Of a DNA stretch of 64,000 nt, positions 1 through 11,064 are shown piece by piece. Below the pieces are notes generated by a model, which saw nothing but the letters and a program-made list of their open reading frames with translations, made no database searches and was not told the origin of the DNA. This DNA is from Mercurialis annua (lineage: Eukaryota; Streptophyta; Magnoliopsida; Malpighiales; Euphorbiaceae). The position numbers and the translations under genes are program-made. Location: positions 23,697,501 through 23,761,500 of the forward strand of contig NC_065577.1 in assembly GCF_937616625.2 (NCBI RefSeq). Reading direction: 5' to 3'. Numbering within the stretch: position 1 is the first letter of the stretch; the number at the start of each line of letters is the position of its first letter.

Positions 1-3000
1 ACGTTTGTAAACGTTTGGCTTAAATTGATAGAAAGGTGAAATGATTGGTTTTGTTTCGTAACATTTGTAAACGTTTGGCTTAATTCGCAAAAAATGGGAA
101 ACGTTTGAATTTGTTTGGTAATGTTTTAAACGTTTGGTTTTGTTTCGAAACGTTTGTAAACGTTTGGATTATATTGCTAAATAGGTAAAACGTTTGGATT
201 TGTTTCGTAACATTTATAAAGGTTTGGCTTAAATTGCTAAAAAGATGAAACATTTTGGATTTGTTTCGTAGCGTTTGTAAACGGTTGGCTTAAATCGCTA
301 AAAAGGTGACACATTTGGATTTGTTTCGAAACGTTTGCAAACGTTTGGCTTAAATCGCTAAAAAGGTGAAACGTTTGGATTTGTTTCGTAACGTTTGTAA
401 ACGTTTGGTTTAAATTGCTAAAAAGGTGAAACGCTTGGATTTGTTTCGTAACGTTTGTAAAGGTTTGGCTTAAATTGCTAAAAAGATGAAACGTTTGGAT
501 TTGTTTTGTAGCGTTTGTAAACGTTTGTCTTAAATCGCAAAAAAGTTGAAACGTTTGGATTTGTTTCGTACCGTTTCTAAACGTTTGGCTTAAATCGCTA
601 AAAAGGTGAAACGTTTGGATTTTTTTCGTAGCATTTGTAAACGTTTGGCTTATATTGCTAAAAAGGTGAAACGCTTGATTTTGTTTCGTAACGTTTGTAA
701 ACGTTTGGCTTAAATTGCTAAACATTGAAAACGTTTGGATTTTTTTCGTAACGTTTGTAAATTTGGCTTAAATTGTTAAAAAGGTAAAACACTGGGATTT
801 GTTTCGTAATATTTGTAAACGTTTGGTTTAAATTCCTAAAAAGGTGAAACGTTTGGATTTGTTTCGTAACGTTTGGTTTACATTGCTAAAAAGGTGAAAC
901 GTTTGGATTAGTTTGGCAACGTTTATAAAGGTTTGGCTTATATTGATAAAAAGATGAAACATTTTGGATTTGTTTCGTAGCATTTGTAAACGTTTGGCCT
1001 AAATCGCTAAAAAGGTGAAACGTTTGGATTTCTTTCGTATCGTTTGTAAACATTTGGCTTAAATCACCAAAACAAAGAAACGCTTGGATTTGTTTCGTAA
1101 CGTTTGTAAACGTTTGGCTTAAATTGCTAAAAAGGTGAAACACTTGGATTTGTTTCTTAACGTTTGTAAACGTTTGGCTTAATTTGCTAAAAAAAAGTGA
1201 AACATTTAGATTTGTTTCGTAACATTATAAACTTTTGGCTTAAATTGCTAAAAAGGTGAAACGCTTGGATTCGTTTCGTAACGTTTGTAAACGTTGGGCT
1301 TAAATTGCTAAAAATGTGAAACACTTGGATTTGTTTTGTAATGTTTGTAAACGTTTCGCTTAAATTGATAGAAAGGTAAAACGATTGGTTTTGTTTCGTA
1401 ACTTTTTTAAACGTTTGACTTAATTCGCTAAAAAGGGGAAACGTTTGGATTTGTTTCATAACGTTTATAAACCTTTGGCTTAAATAGCCAAAAAGGGGAA
1501 ATGTTTGGATTTGTTTCATAACTTTTGCAAACGTTTGGCTTAAATCGTTAAAAAGGTGAAACGTTTAGATTTGTTTCCTAACGTTTGCAAACTGTTGGCT
1601 TAAATTGCTAAAAAAGTGAAACGTTTGGATTTGTTTCATAACGTTTGTAAACGTTTGGTTTAAATTGCTAAAAAGGTGAAACACTTGGATTTGTTTCGTA
1701 ACGTTTGTATAGGTTTGGCTTAAATTGCCGAAAAGGTGAAACATTTGGATTTGTTTTGTAGCGTTTGTAAACGTTTGGCTTAAATCGCTAAAAAGTTGAA
1801 ATGTTTGGATTTGTTTCGTACCGTTTCTTTATATTTGGCTTAAATCTCTAAAAAGGTGAAACGTTTGGATTTGTTTCGAAACGTTTGTAAACGTTTGGCT
1901 TAAATTGCTAAAAAGGTGAAACGCTTGGTTTTGTTTTGTAACGTTTGTAAACGTTTGGCTTAAATTGCTAATCATGGGAAACGTTTGGATTTGTTTCGTA
2001 ACGTTTGTTTATTTGGCTTAAATTGCTAAAACAGTGACACGCTGGGATTTGTTTCGTAATGTTTGTAAACGTTTGGTTTAAATTGCTACAAAGGTGAAAC
2101 GTTTGGATTTGTTTCATAACATTTGTAAACGTTTGGTTTATATTGCTAAATAGGTGAAACGTTTGGATTTGTTTCGTAACATTTATAAAGGTTTGGCTTA
2201 AATTGCTAAAAAGATGAAACATTTTGGATTTGTTTCGTAGCGTTTATAAACGTTTGGCTTAAATCGTTAAGAAGGTGAAACATTTGGATTTGTTTCGTGC
2301 CGTTTGTAAACATTTCGCTTAAATCACTAAAAAGATGAAACGTTTGGATTTGTTTCGTAACTTTTGTAAACGTTTGGCTTAAATTGCTAAAAAGGCGGAA
2401 CGCTTGGTTTTGTTTCGTAACGTTTGTAAACGTTTTGATTAAATTGCTAAACATATGAAATGTTTGGATTTCTATCGTAATGTTTGTAAATTTGGCTTAA
2501 ATTGCTAAAAAGGTGAAATGCTGGGATTTATTCTATTATGTTTGTAAACATTTAGTTTAAATTGCTAAAAAGGTGAAACAGTCGGATTTGTTTCGTAACA
2601 TTTTAAAATGTTTGGCTTAAATTGCATTGAAGATGAAACGCTTTGATTTGTTTCGTAGCATTTGTAAACGTTTGGCTTAAATGGCTAAAACGGTTAAACA
2701 TTTGGATTTGTTTCGTAACGTTTGTAAACGTTTGGCTTATATTGCTAAAAAGGGGAAATGCTTGGATTTTTTCGTAACGTTTGTAAACGTTTGGCTTAAA
2801 TTGATAGAAAGGTGAAATGATTGGTTTTGTTTCGTAACATTTGTAAACGTTTGGCTTAATTCGCAAAAAATGGGAAACGTTTGAATTTGTTTGGTAATGT
2901 TTTAAACGTTTGGTTTTGTTTCGAAACGTTTGTAAACGTTTGGATTATATTGCTAAATAGGTAAAACGTTTGGATTTGTTTCGTAACATTTATAAAGGTT

Positions 3001-3946
3001 TGGCTTAAATTGCTAAAAAGATGAAACATTTTGGATTTGTTTCGTAGCGTTTGTAAACGTTTGGCTTAAATCGCTAAAAAGGTGACACATTTGGATTTGT
3101 TTCGAAACGTTTGCAAACGATTGGCTTAAATCGCTAAAAAGGTGAAACGTTTGGATTTGTTTCGTAACGTTTGTAAACGTTTGGTTTAAATTGCTAAAAA
3201 GGTGAAACGCTTGGATTTGTTTCGTAACGTTTGTAAAGGTTTGGCTTAAATTGCTAAAAAGATGAAACGTTTGGATTTGTTTTGTAGCGTTTGTAAACGT
3301 TTGTCTTAAATCGCAAAAAAGTTGAAACGTTTGGATTTGTTTCGTACCGTTTCTAAACGTTTGGCTTAAATCGCTAAAAAGGTGAAACGTTTGGATTTTT
3401 TTCGTAGCATTTGTAAACGTTTGGCTTATATTGCTAAAAAGGTGAAACGCTTGATTTTGTTTCGTAACGTTTGTAAACGTTTGGCTTAAATTGCTAAACA
3501 TTGAAAACGTTTGGATTTTTTTCGTAACGTTTGTAAATTTGGCTTAAATTGTTAAAAAGGTAAAACACTGGGATTTGTTTCGTAATATTTGTAAACGTTT
3601 GGTTTAAATTCCTAAAAAGGTGAAACGTTTGGATTTGTTTCGTAACGTTTGGTTTACATTGCTAAAAAGGTGAAACGTTTGGATTAGTTTGGTAACGTTT
3701 ATATAGGTTTGGCTTATATTGATAAAAAGATGAAACATTTTGGATTTGTTTCGTAGCATTTGTAAACGTTTGGCCTAAATCGCTAAAAAGGTGAAACGTT
3801 TGGATTTCTTTCGTATCGTTTGTAAACATTTGGCTTAAATCACCAAAACAAAGAAACGCTTGGATTTGTTTCGTAACGTTTGTAAACGTTTGGCTTAAAT
3901 TGCTAAAAAGGTGAAACGCTTGGATTTGTTTCTTAACGTTTGTAAA
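1..3946. repeat. Higher-order duplication in satellite, offset 2776 bp
   Basis: Bases 1 to about 1170 recur at 2777 to about 3946, with only a handful of differences seen (for example near 281/3057, 343/3119 and 931/3707). Rare private features recur in the same order, such as a shortened unit with a lone GTTTTAAACG junction and a monomer with GCATTGAAG spacing nearby. Between the two copies lies more diverged satellite. This is a recent segmental duplication inside the array and not simple monomer similarity. The right edge is set where the sequence changes to a CTCCTAAATT variant near 3950. Confidence 0.85.
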
Positions 3947-4204
3947 CGGTTCTCCTAAATTACTAAAAAGGTGAAACGCTTGGATTTGTTTCGGAACGTT
4001 TGTAAACTATTGGCTTAAATTGCTAAAAACGTGAAACGCTTGGATTTGTTTCGCAACGTTTGTAAACGTTTGGCTTAAATTTCTATAAAGGTGAAATGCT
4101 TGGTTTTGTTTCATAACATTGGTAAAGGTTTGGCTTAAATCGCTAAAAATGTGAAACGTTTTGATTTGTTTACTAACGTTATAAACGTTTGGTTTTGTTT
4201 CGTA

Positions 4205-4209
4205 ACGTT
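4205..4209. repeat. Target site duplication, left (copia)
   Basis: The five bases before the 5' LTR are ACGTT. Those after the 3' LTR (13061-13065) are GCGTT. One mismatch separates them. The satellite reads on across the two flanks in phase, as expected for a 5-bp staggered integrase cut. Confidence 0.8.
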
Positions 4210-5344
4210 TGTTAGTAGTATATGCCCTAGGGCCATTTGATCGTGTATATTTGTAGAATTAATCCCAATGGCAAAGATATATATGTTCTATTTGAACTAA
4301 GTGTCTCATCAACTAAGTGTTCATTTATTACGTATTGTCCTTATCACATTGTGATAGAATCTATTCTTATGGTGTTAAGAATATGAGCGATAGATTCTAT
4401 TATACAAGTGATCTAAATAACCATTCGCGATCGATGGGGTCCTGCGAATAAGGGCATTGCATTATCCCAGAAAGATCATCGCCTCTGTTTATTCTCCTGA
4501 TTAGTAAAGAGTTACTAATTATAGGAAGTAGTGAGTCTCATACTACTTGATGGGGATCAGAATAAACATGTGGACACTCAAGTTGTTGAGTGAGTCGAAC
4601 AAGTGACGATAGATGACTTATACATGGTAATTCATCAAAGTCAATTTAATGTCATCTAGTTCATAATTGTACATATGTCCTTTGACTTGCGGTGACACTA
4701 TCTTGTATATAGGTGATTAGAGTTTGATACTCCTTAACCCTAGATCTTTCATGAGCTAGGGCCGCGGGATGTGTTGGCTCTAATTAGTTGCATATGGAGA
4801 TAGGGGTTTAACCTAGAAAGGATTCATCACTCTGGATGAACGGAGACGAGATTCTATGCTATCTCGAATTATTCTTGATGGATGATAAAACCTGCGCAGG
4901 TGTATATGACCTACATAGAAAGTTGTTTCTAGTGGAAGTCATATTTATCAAGAATTAGAACTGAGAGATGAGGTCATATGATCAAGACAAACAGTGTTTG
5001 ACTTAACCGTGACACTAGTCGAGATTGGAATCTTAGATGAAGGGAATTTTGAGTGTACGGTATTATGAACATTGGTTCAAAAAGAATGCATCGAAACATT
5101 CATCTCTATTTGGGGGTCGTGATATGTTGCTAGACGTCACTCTCGATCTACGAGAATTAATAATTAAATGGTATTTAATTATTTAATATAAGAAAGGCGT
5201 TTCTTATGTCTCTCGTTGCCATATAGATGTGAACCTAGTTAGTCACACACAATAGAGTGTGCAACCGATTGAGTTTACAAAAGATCGATTTCATATAGAT
5301 ACTAGCATATCTCGGAAATTAATCTAAGATGAAAAACAAGTACA

Positions 5345-5458
5345 AATTAGGGACTAATTTGTAAGAGTTATAAATTAGTAGGAACCTAATTGTACTATGT
5401 CCAAGTTAATTAGGGACTAATTTATAAGAGTTATAAATTAGTAGGAACCTAATTATAT
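5345..5458 (+). repeat. Two-copy tandem repeat inside copia LTR, period 63 bp
   Basis: A unit of about 50 bp beginning AATTAGGGACTAATTT starts at 5345 and again at 5408 with few changes. The same pair occurs in the 3' LTR near 12200-12315. It lies upstream of the promoter region; no function can be assigned. Confidence 0.85.
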
Positions 5459-5545
5459 TTTAACCAAGTTTTATGATTAAATGGCTTAAGTAATTAATTA
5501 GTGTAATTAATGATACTTAAATCATTAATCATAAGCTAATGGAAT

Positions 5546-5745
5546 GATGATGTCATGGTGAAGTAATGAGATAAGGAAATAAGCTTATATGTGATGTCAT
5601 ATGATGACATCACCTATATGATGTCACCTATGTGATGTCACCACATGAAAGGTGTCATGTGGTGGCAACACCTTTGCTTGGTGTGTGACACCTAGCATGC
5701 AAGGTGTTGCATTCTTAAGGCATGCTCTAGCCTATAAATAGAGCA
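5546..5745 (+). promoter_or_regulatory. Putative copia U3 promoter: TGATGTCA cluster and TATA box
   Basis: Five copies of the octamer TGATGTCA or its complement TGACATCA lie between about 5548 and 5641. A TATA box (TATAAATA, 5733-5740) follows about 90 bp downstream. The octamer differs by one base from the palindromic bZIP site TGACGTCA, and a methylated CpG would decay to exactly this form. The 3' LTR carries the same layout (TATA near 12588). The promoter role is inferred from motif and position only. Confidence 0.6.
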
Positions 5746-6205
5746 TGTCCTTACTCATTTTTAAAAACACCACACAACACACATCTCACTACAAAGTTGT
5801 AGAGAGAGAAAGCACTTGAAGGAGTTCAAGTATTCATCAATCACGGGAAAAAAAAACTTGGCGACGTTTTTCATACATCCGAGCAAGGTAGTGATCGCGG
5901 CGAGAGTTTGAGCTTAGGGCTGCTCGGCAAGAGGAACTCTTGCAGGATTACTTCAAGGCGAGGATTCAATCGGACGCATACTCGTGTGGATGAGCTTGAG
6001 GTCGCCGTACTTTCGGGACTACAAGAATCGTTGGAGAATCGACATAGGTATTCTTCTTACGATTCCTAGATGCGTGCTTTAATTAATAAATGATACGACG
6101 ATCCATTTGTTGTTGATATGATCAACTTTAGGATCCGGATTGTTGGAATTTCGATTTTGAATTGAAATATACAATTCCGACCCGCGCCTCCCGCTGCGCC
6201 AACAG

Positions 6206-6218
6206 TGGTATCGGAGCC
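6206..6218 (+). other. Primer binding site (copia)
   Basis: TGGTATCGGAGCC begins two bases after the 5' LTR ends. It matches the complement of the 3' end of plant initiator tRNA-Met (TGGTATCAGAGC) with one mismatch. This is where minus-strand DNA synthesis would be primed. Confidence 0.88.
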
Positions 6219-7783
6219 ACCGTATCATCGAGTATTAACGCTTTACGATTGAATAAATGTATAAATAATCATGGACTTAGGAATTATTATTGGGCATGTA
6301 ATTTATAATTCCGAGGGATTTTGTTTTTCCAAAAACGAACAAACGCTATTGTGATATTAATTACATTTGATTAAATTCTGTCTAGGAGATTGGTACTTAA
6401 GTGGTCCGCTCGTGACCCTCCAATCTATCCTGGGAATTTTTCTAATGTGATCATTTAACACAATACGTGATTCGCTTGTGCATTATGTTGTCATCAACGG
6501 AATATGCGGAAAAAGCGAAACCCGAAAAAAAAAATATTTTTTTTTTCGTAAAAACCGAAATGCTGAAAAAGGGGTTTTACACCCGGGGAAAAAGTTTCCG
6601 ACTCGAAAAAAAAAAAAAACGTAAAATAAAAATAAATTTTTTTTTCGAGGATCAGCGATCGGTTGAGGCTTTCGGAGGTTCTAGGACGATTCCTCTATAC
6701 CTAAAGAAAGCAGATATTACATAGTGAATGATTAGAGAATCATTTCCGAGATATGTAATAGTTTGCTCATTCTTTTGTGGCTAAAGAATGAGACCTAGGA
6801 AGTCCATGATCATACATGTGTGATTGCATGATTAATTTTAGCTTTAATATGTATGAGATGCATGCTAAAATGTATTGTGTGTTTAGTGAGACCTGAATAA
6901 CTTAAAACCCTAAGAAATCTTCCTAAAAGTTAAAAGATTAAGTTTATATTGATTAATCATTAAATTGTTTATCAATGGCTCTCCATTGGAGCAATAAACT
7001 AACACGCTTTGAGTTATCATCTTGTCGGCTATGGATGCATAGGGGTGAGATGATATCGTCAAGAGATGTTGTTGAGTTTATTGTTAAGCATGAGATGTTA
7101 CGGGTGTAGTCGATATAATATACGGCAAGAAAGGCAATTGGGCGTACCTGAGTCGTATATTATTCAAATCGATACATCTTAGTTGATTCAATTGGTTAAA
7201 CTTAACTAATGTGGAAACCTAAGAATAGCATTAAGTACTTGAGGGTGAAAGCATTAGGAGCCGGAAATGATTGAACCTCATATGAGAAATGATGAACAAG
7301 TGTTGTTCACTTGTAGTACATTGTGATCCTAATAACGGCAATTAGGCGTACCTGAGGGAAAGATCAATGACTATAAGAACTCAATCACCCGCTTGAAATC
7401 TTTTCCAACAAAGATTCACGTTTCCTATTTTGGAAGTGTAGGATTCGAAAAAGATAGTGGGAGGCCATTTTGATAAAGGCCAAATCATTATGGTTAAATA
7501 TACAAAATAACACGAATACTAATTAGAGATCTTTGCTATCTAAGGGATAATAAGATTAAATAGAATCCTTTTAAGTGACATTCACGATAGTAATCGGCTA
7601 GTGGTTTAAAACCATTTTTTTTTATTGATTAAGATATTTAGATGCCTCCAAGGCTATTGCGAAAAAGAAATGCACATTGGTTAACAAAGAAAAGTGTTTT
7701 CGTTTGTTAAGATGTAGGACAGTATAAGTCATAGCCGGAAATATTTGGAATATTTAAAAGGCGGTTTGGTCAATAAAAGAAAT
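6219..7783 (+). other. Copia leader and unrecognisable gag N-terminal region
   Basis: About 1.5 kb separates the PBS from the first recognisable Gag motif. I see no open reading frame resembling Gag matrix or capsid. The region holds long A and T runs (about 6520-6645), where base calls are least reliable. It also has a repeated phrase GGCGTACCTGAG at 7141 and 7345, in both cases preceded by GGCAATT. An 85-codon frame at 6467-6724 owes its length to the homopolymer runs and resembles no Gag. The region may be a long leader, a fully decayed gag, or sequence that replaced gag. Confidence 0.5.
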
Positions 7784-10700
7784 TGTTTCTTTTGTCAAAA
7801 CAAAAGACATTGAAATGGAAATTGTATTAAGTATTGTGAATACTTAAAGGGCAATGACGAGAGGAACGACAATTCCATTAAGAATGTGTCTATCTCATGT
7901 TCCAATGTCAATTGCTCATTTAAAAGCTTAGGTATTGGATACTGATGCTAATTCTCACATATGTTTATCTTTTACGGATTTAGTAAAAGTGAAAAAGAAA
8001 GGAAAAAGATGAAGTAATCTTAAATCTCGGGAATGACGCAAGCATTGCGACAAGAGCTATTGGATCAACTTCAATTTTCTTAAATAAACATAAGTTGTAC
8101 TTAAACAAGTTTTTTTGTACTTACCCAATATATATAGAAATATCATATCCGAATTTATATGACAAATTGGTAGTTGATTTTCTATTTACAAAGGATGTTT
8201 GTAGTATTATGTTTGATAATACGGAGTTGGGTATGGATATGTACAAAATGTTCTTTATGACTTGAATAAAGATGTTTAATGCAAAAGATGTTTTGGAAAT
8301 TAATACCATAAGTAATCAAACTTCTAAACAACTTTGGCATTTATAATTAGGACATATTGCAAAAGATAGACATAACAAGTTAGATAGGATGGGAATCTTG
8401 AGCAATCAATATTTTGCATCTCTTCCGATTTGTGAGTCGTATTTTAAAGGCAACATGGCCTGATTATTCTTTGTGGGACAAAGAGGTAGAGCTAAAGCCG
8501 TTTAAGAGGTCATACATAGTGATGTATATGGTACGTTTAAAGAAACGGACCAAGGTAGATACTTATACTTCATCTTCTACATTGATGATTTATCACGATA
8601 TAGTTAAGTTTGTCTTATGAAGAACAAACATGAAGATTTTGAAATGTTCAAATGACTTCAAGAATGAAGTAGAAAACCAAATTGGAAAAGGTATTAATAC
8701 TTTACGATGTGATCGAAAAGGGAAGAATACTTGAGTACAGAATTTGGTATGTTCCTAAAAGGAATGTGGTATTACTTTTCAACTTACTCCTTGAGAACAC
8801 CATGGTTGAATGGTGCGTCTGTCAAGAAGGACGTATCGTACATTGTGGGAAATGATACGATCAAGAATGAGCTATATACTGACTTATACATCTCGTTATA
8901 GGGTCAAGCACTTCTTACCGCAAATAAAATTCTAAATTAAATTCCAACTAAATCCGCTCCATACATACCTTATGAGATATGGTATGGAATAAAGTCTTAA
9001 GGATATTAAGGTTTGAGGGTGTTCGGAACATATCATGTAACTGATATCCGATAAATTTGGAATCAAAATTAATCATGGAAAGGTTATGTTGGATATCCTA
9101 AATACAGTTTAGGATATTGTTTCTATATTCGAACCGAACAAACAATCGTTGTTTATCGGTGGTAGTCTTTCTTAATAAAGCGTTTATTCAAGAGGGACAC
9201 TAAGAAAGGAATATAGAATTAGATGAGGAGTCATCTAGTTACCAACAAAATAATGAATCAATGAAGATTGATCAAACCCACTAAAAGCCGGAGTTAGTAA
9301 AAGATGTATCTACATTAACAACTCGAAGATTAAGTAGAGTATCTCGTCCACTGGAGAGAGATGGTTTTTCCACATGATAAACAAGAGTTGTTTAGTCATG
9401 GAGTAAAAGATCAAATGTTGATCCCTCTACTTATGAGGAAACTATATGTGATATAGATTCTTCAAAATTGGTTTGAAGGAATAAAATCTGAAATGGATTC
9501 CATATAAAGAAACCAAATTTTAGGAGCTAGTCGATCCATTCAAAGGTATTATACCAATAAGGTTTAAATGGATCTTCAAGTGTAAAATTGGTACTAATGG
9601 AAAGATGGAGACCTTTAAAGCTAAGCTTGTTGCAAAAGAGTTTTGCTAGAGGCAAGAAGTTGTATTGTGAATACACTTTATTGCGGGTAGCCATGCTTAA
9701 GTTCATCAAGATTTTTCTTACCAAGGCTACACATTTAGATTTTGTGGTTAGACATATGAATGTAAGAACCACATTCCTTAATGGTTAAATTAAGGAGTAT
9801 ATCGATATGGAACAACCTAAGGGTTTTGAATCCGAAGAAGGTTCCAAGGTGTGTAAACTAAAACGATCCATATATGGATTGAAGCAAGCTTCGAGAAGTT
9901 GGAATCGTCGTTTTGATGAAGCTGTAAAGAGTTACGAGTTTATCAAAAACGAAGATGAACCATGTGTTTACAAGAAGGTTAGTGGGAGAAGACTCACTTT
10001 CATGATCTTTCATGTAGATAACTTATTACTACTAAATTATAATATCGGAATGATTACTTTTGTAAAACTTTGGTTTATCTAATACGTACTCCATCAAAGA
10101 CCTTGGAGAGGTAGCCTAAATTCTCAGTATTAGACTCTATAGAGATAGATCTAAGAGAATAATTGGTTTCTCATAAAGGCTCTTCTTAGAAAAGATATTG
10201 AAGTAGTTCAATATGGAAGTTCTAAGAGAGGATTGATACTAGTTAGGCATAAAATTCTTCTTTCAAAGGGAGTGTCTTCCGAAACTTCTGAAAAAAAGAA
10301 AGAATCTAGCAAAGATACCATAAGCTTCGGCAATTGGTAGTCTGAGGTATTTGTTGCCACATACAAAGCTAGAAATTGTCTATGCGGTTAGTAGGACTAA
10401 TCGGTTTTAATCCAATCTATGTTGAGAACATTGGATGGTTGTTAAAGGTATCTTTAAGTAGTTTTATAGAACTAAAGATATGGTATTAACAAATGGAGAA
10501 CGAGATTTTTAAGTAGACCGTTTTACAGATTCTGATTAATAATCAGATATGGATAGTAGAGAGTCTATCTCCAGATTCATATTTATCTATAATGAAGGAG
10601 TAGTGAGCTAGCAGTGTTCTAAGCAAGAATCAACTCCATACTCCATTATAGAAGCCGAGTATATTATGACATGAGATGTCGTAATAGAAGGTGTTTGGAT

Positions 10701-10940
10701 AAATTAGTTTATAACTAAACTAAGTACGGTTTTCTTCCATTAAGTCGAAAGTTCCTCTTTTCTGCGACCACAATGGTGCTACTGCCCTAGCAAAAGAAAC
10801 CGGGTCTCACAAATTATCCGAACATAAAGAAAGGCATTATCATATTATCTAAAGAAATTGTTGGAAAGAGAAAATTATTTCTCTAAAAGATAGCATTAGC
10901 CAATAAGACGGCTAACCCACTGACAAAGCCCATGACTTGG
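7784..10940 (+). pseudogene. Copia gag-pol remnant (zinc knuckle, PR, IN, RT, RNase H)
   Basis: Domains appear in copia order. The Gag zinc knuckle at 7784-7825 keeps exact CX2CX4HX4C spacing but has an internal stop. The protease active site at 7932-7964 reads LDTDANSHIC, with Asp where the family has Gly. The integrase HHCC region follows: LWHL-stop-LGHI at 8332-8358, then CES at about 8431 with the second Cys replaced by Tyr. Integrase core aspartates are visible at 8521 (IHSD) and 8711 (LRCDRKGEY). The RT N-terminal half is at about 9520-9788 (ends TTFLNG then a stop). RT palm is at 9807-10082, including SIYGLKQASRSW, with the catalytic YVDD degraded to HVDN. RNase H and the C-terminal LTKP motif run to about 10935. 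There are many stops and frameshifts; no start codon is assigned. Confidence 0.9.
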
Positions 10941-11005
10941 AGTCATTAAGGTTTACATGACTTAGAGTCATTAAGGTTTACATGACTTAGAGTCATTAAT
11001 ATTTA
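10931..11005 (+). repeat. Three tandem 25-bp repeats before the copia 3' end
   Basis: The unit begins CATGACTTAGAGTCATTAAG and is 25 bp long. It occurs at 10931, 10956 and 10981 with one to three changes per copy. It starts at the last recognisable pol codons (LTKPM) and sits about 50 bp before the PPT. The core CATGACTTAGAGTCAT contains the near-palindrome TGACTTAGAGTCA. No function is known to me. Confidence 0.9.
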
Positions 11006-11053
11006 CATCTTGTGAAGATGGGGCTTAGATATAGTTGTCAATGGCACTAGTGC

Positions 11054-11063
11054 AAGTGGGAGA
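11054..11063 (+). other. Polypurine tract (copia)
   Basis: AAGTGGGAGA lies one base before the 3' LTR start (TGTTAG at 11065). Its place and composition fit a copia plus-strand primer. Confidence 0.85.
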
Positions 11064-11064
11064 T

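Larger units (their letters stand above)
1..4209. repeat. 60-bp satellite array, left block
   Basis: Tandem monomers of about 60 bp fill this block without a gene. Each monomer is two 30-bp half-units, both opening with the box AAACGTTTGG. Half-unit A continues ATTTGTTTCG and half-unit B continues CTTAAATTGC. Monomers differ by scattered substitutions, many of them at CpG sites (for example ATCGCT against ATTGCT), and by small indels. The block ends at the copia insertion. The DNA is AT-rich and shows no promoter or RNA gene. The minus-strand open frames in it arise from the 3-divisible period and are not annotated as genes. Confidence 0.97.
4210..6204 (+). repeat. 5' LTR of copia element
   Basis: This 1995-bp LTR starts TGTTAGTAGT and ends GCGCCAACA, with the usual TG...CA ends. 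Against the 3' LTR I count about 8 substitutions and one 1-bp indel. It contains a 63-bp-period internal duplication, a cluster of TGATGTCA motifs and a TATA box, annotated separately. Confidence 0.96.

Noticed and set aside
1..4209. Regular short repeats that could suggest a CRISPR array
   Set aside because: Repeats are contiguous, with no unique spacers, and the nested plant LTR elements show this is a eukaryotic satellite.
6467..6724. 85-codon frame on the + strand in the copia leader
   Set aside because: Its length comes from A and T homopolymer runs. The product is Lys/Phe-rich, resembles no Gag, and homopolymer lengths there may be misread.
8121..8620. Short frames of 62 and 68 codons on either strand in the copia internal region
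   Set aside because: They overlap the decayed integrase region, where true motifs are found scattered across frames. They are remnants or chance.
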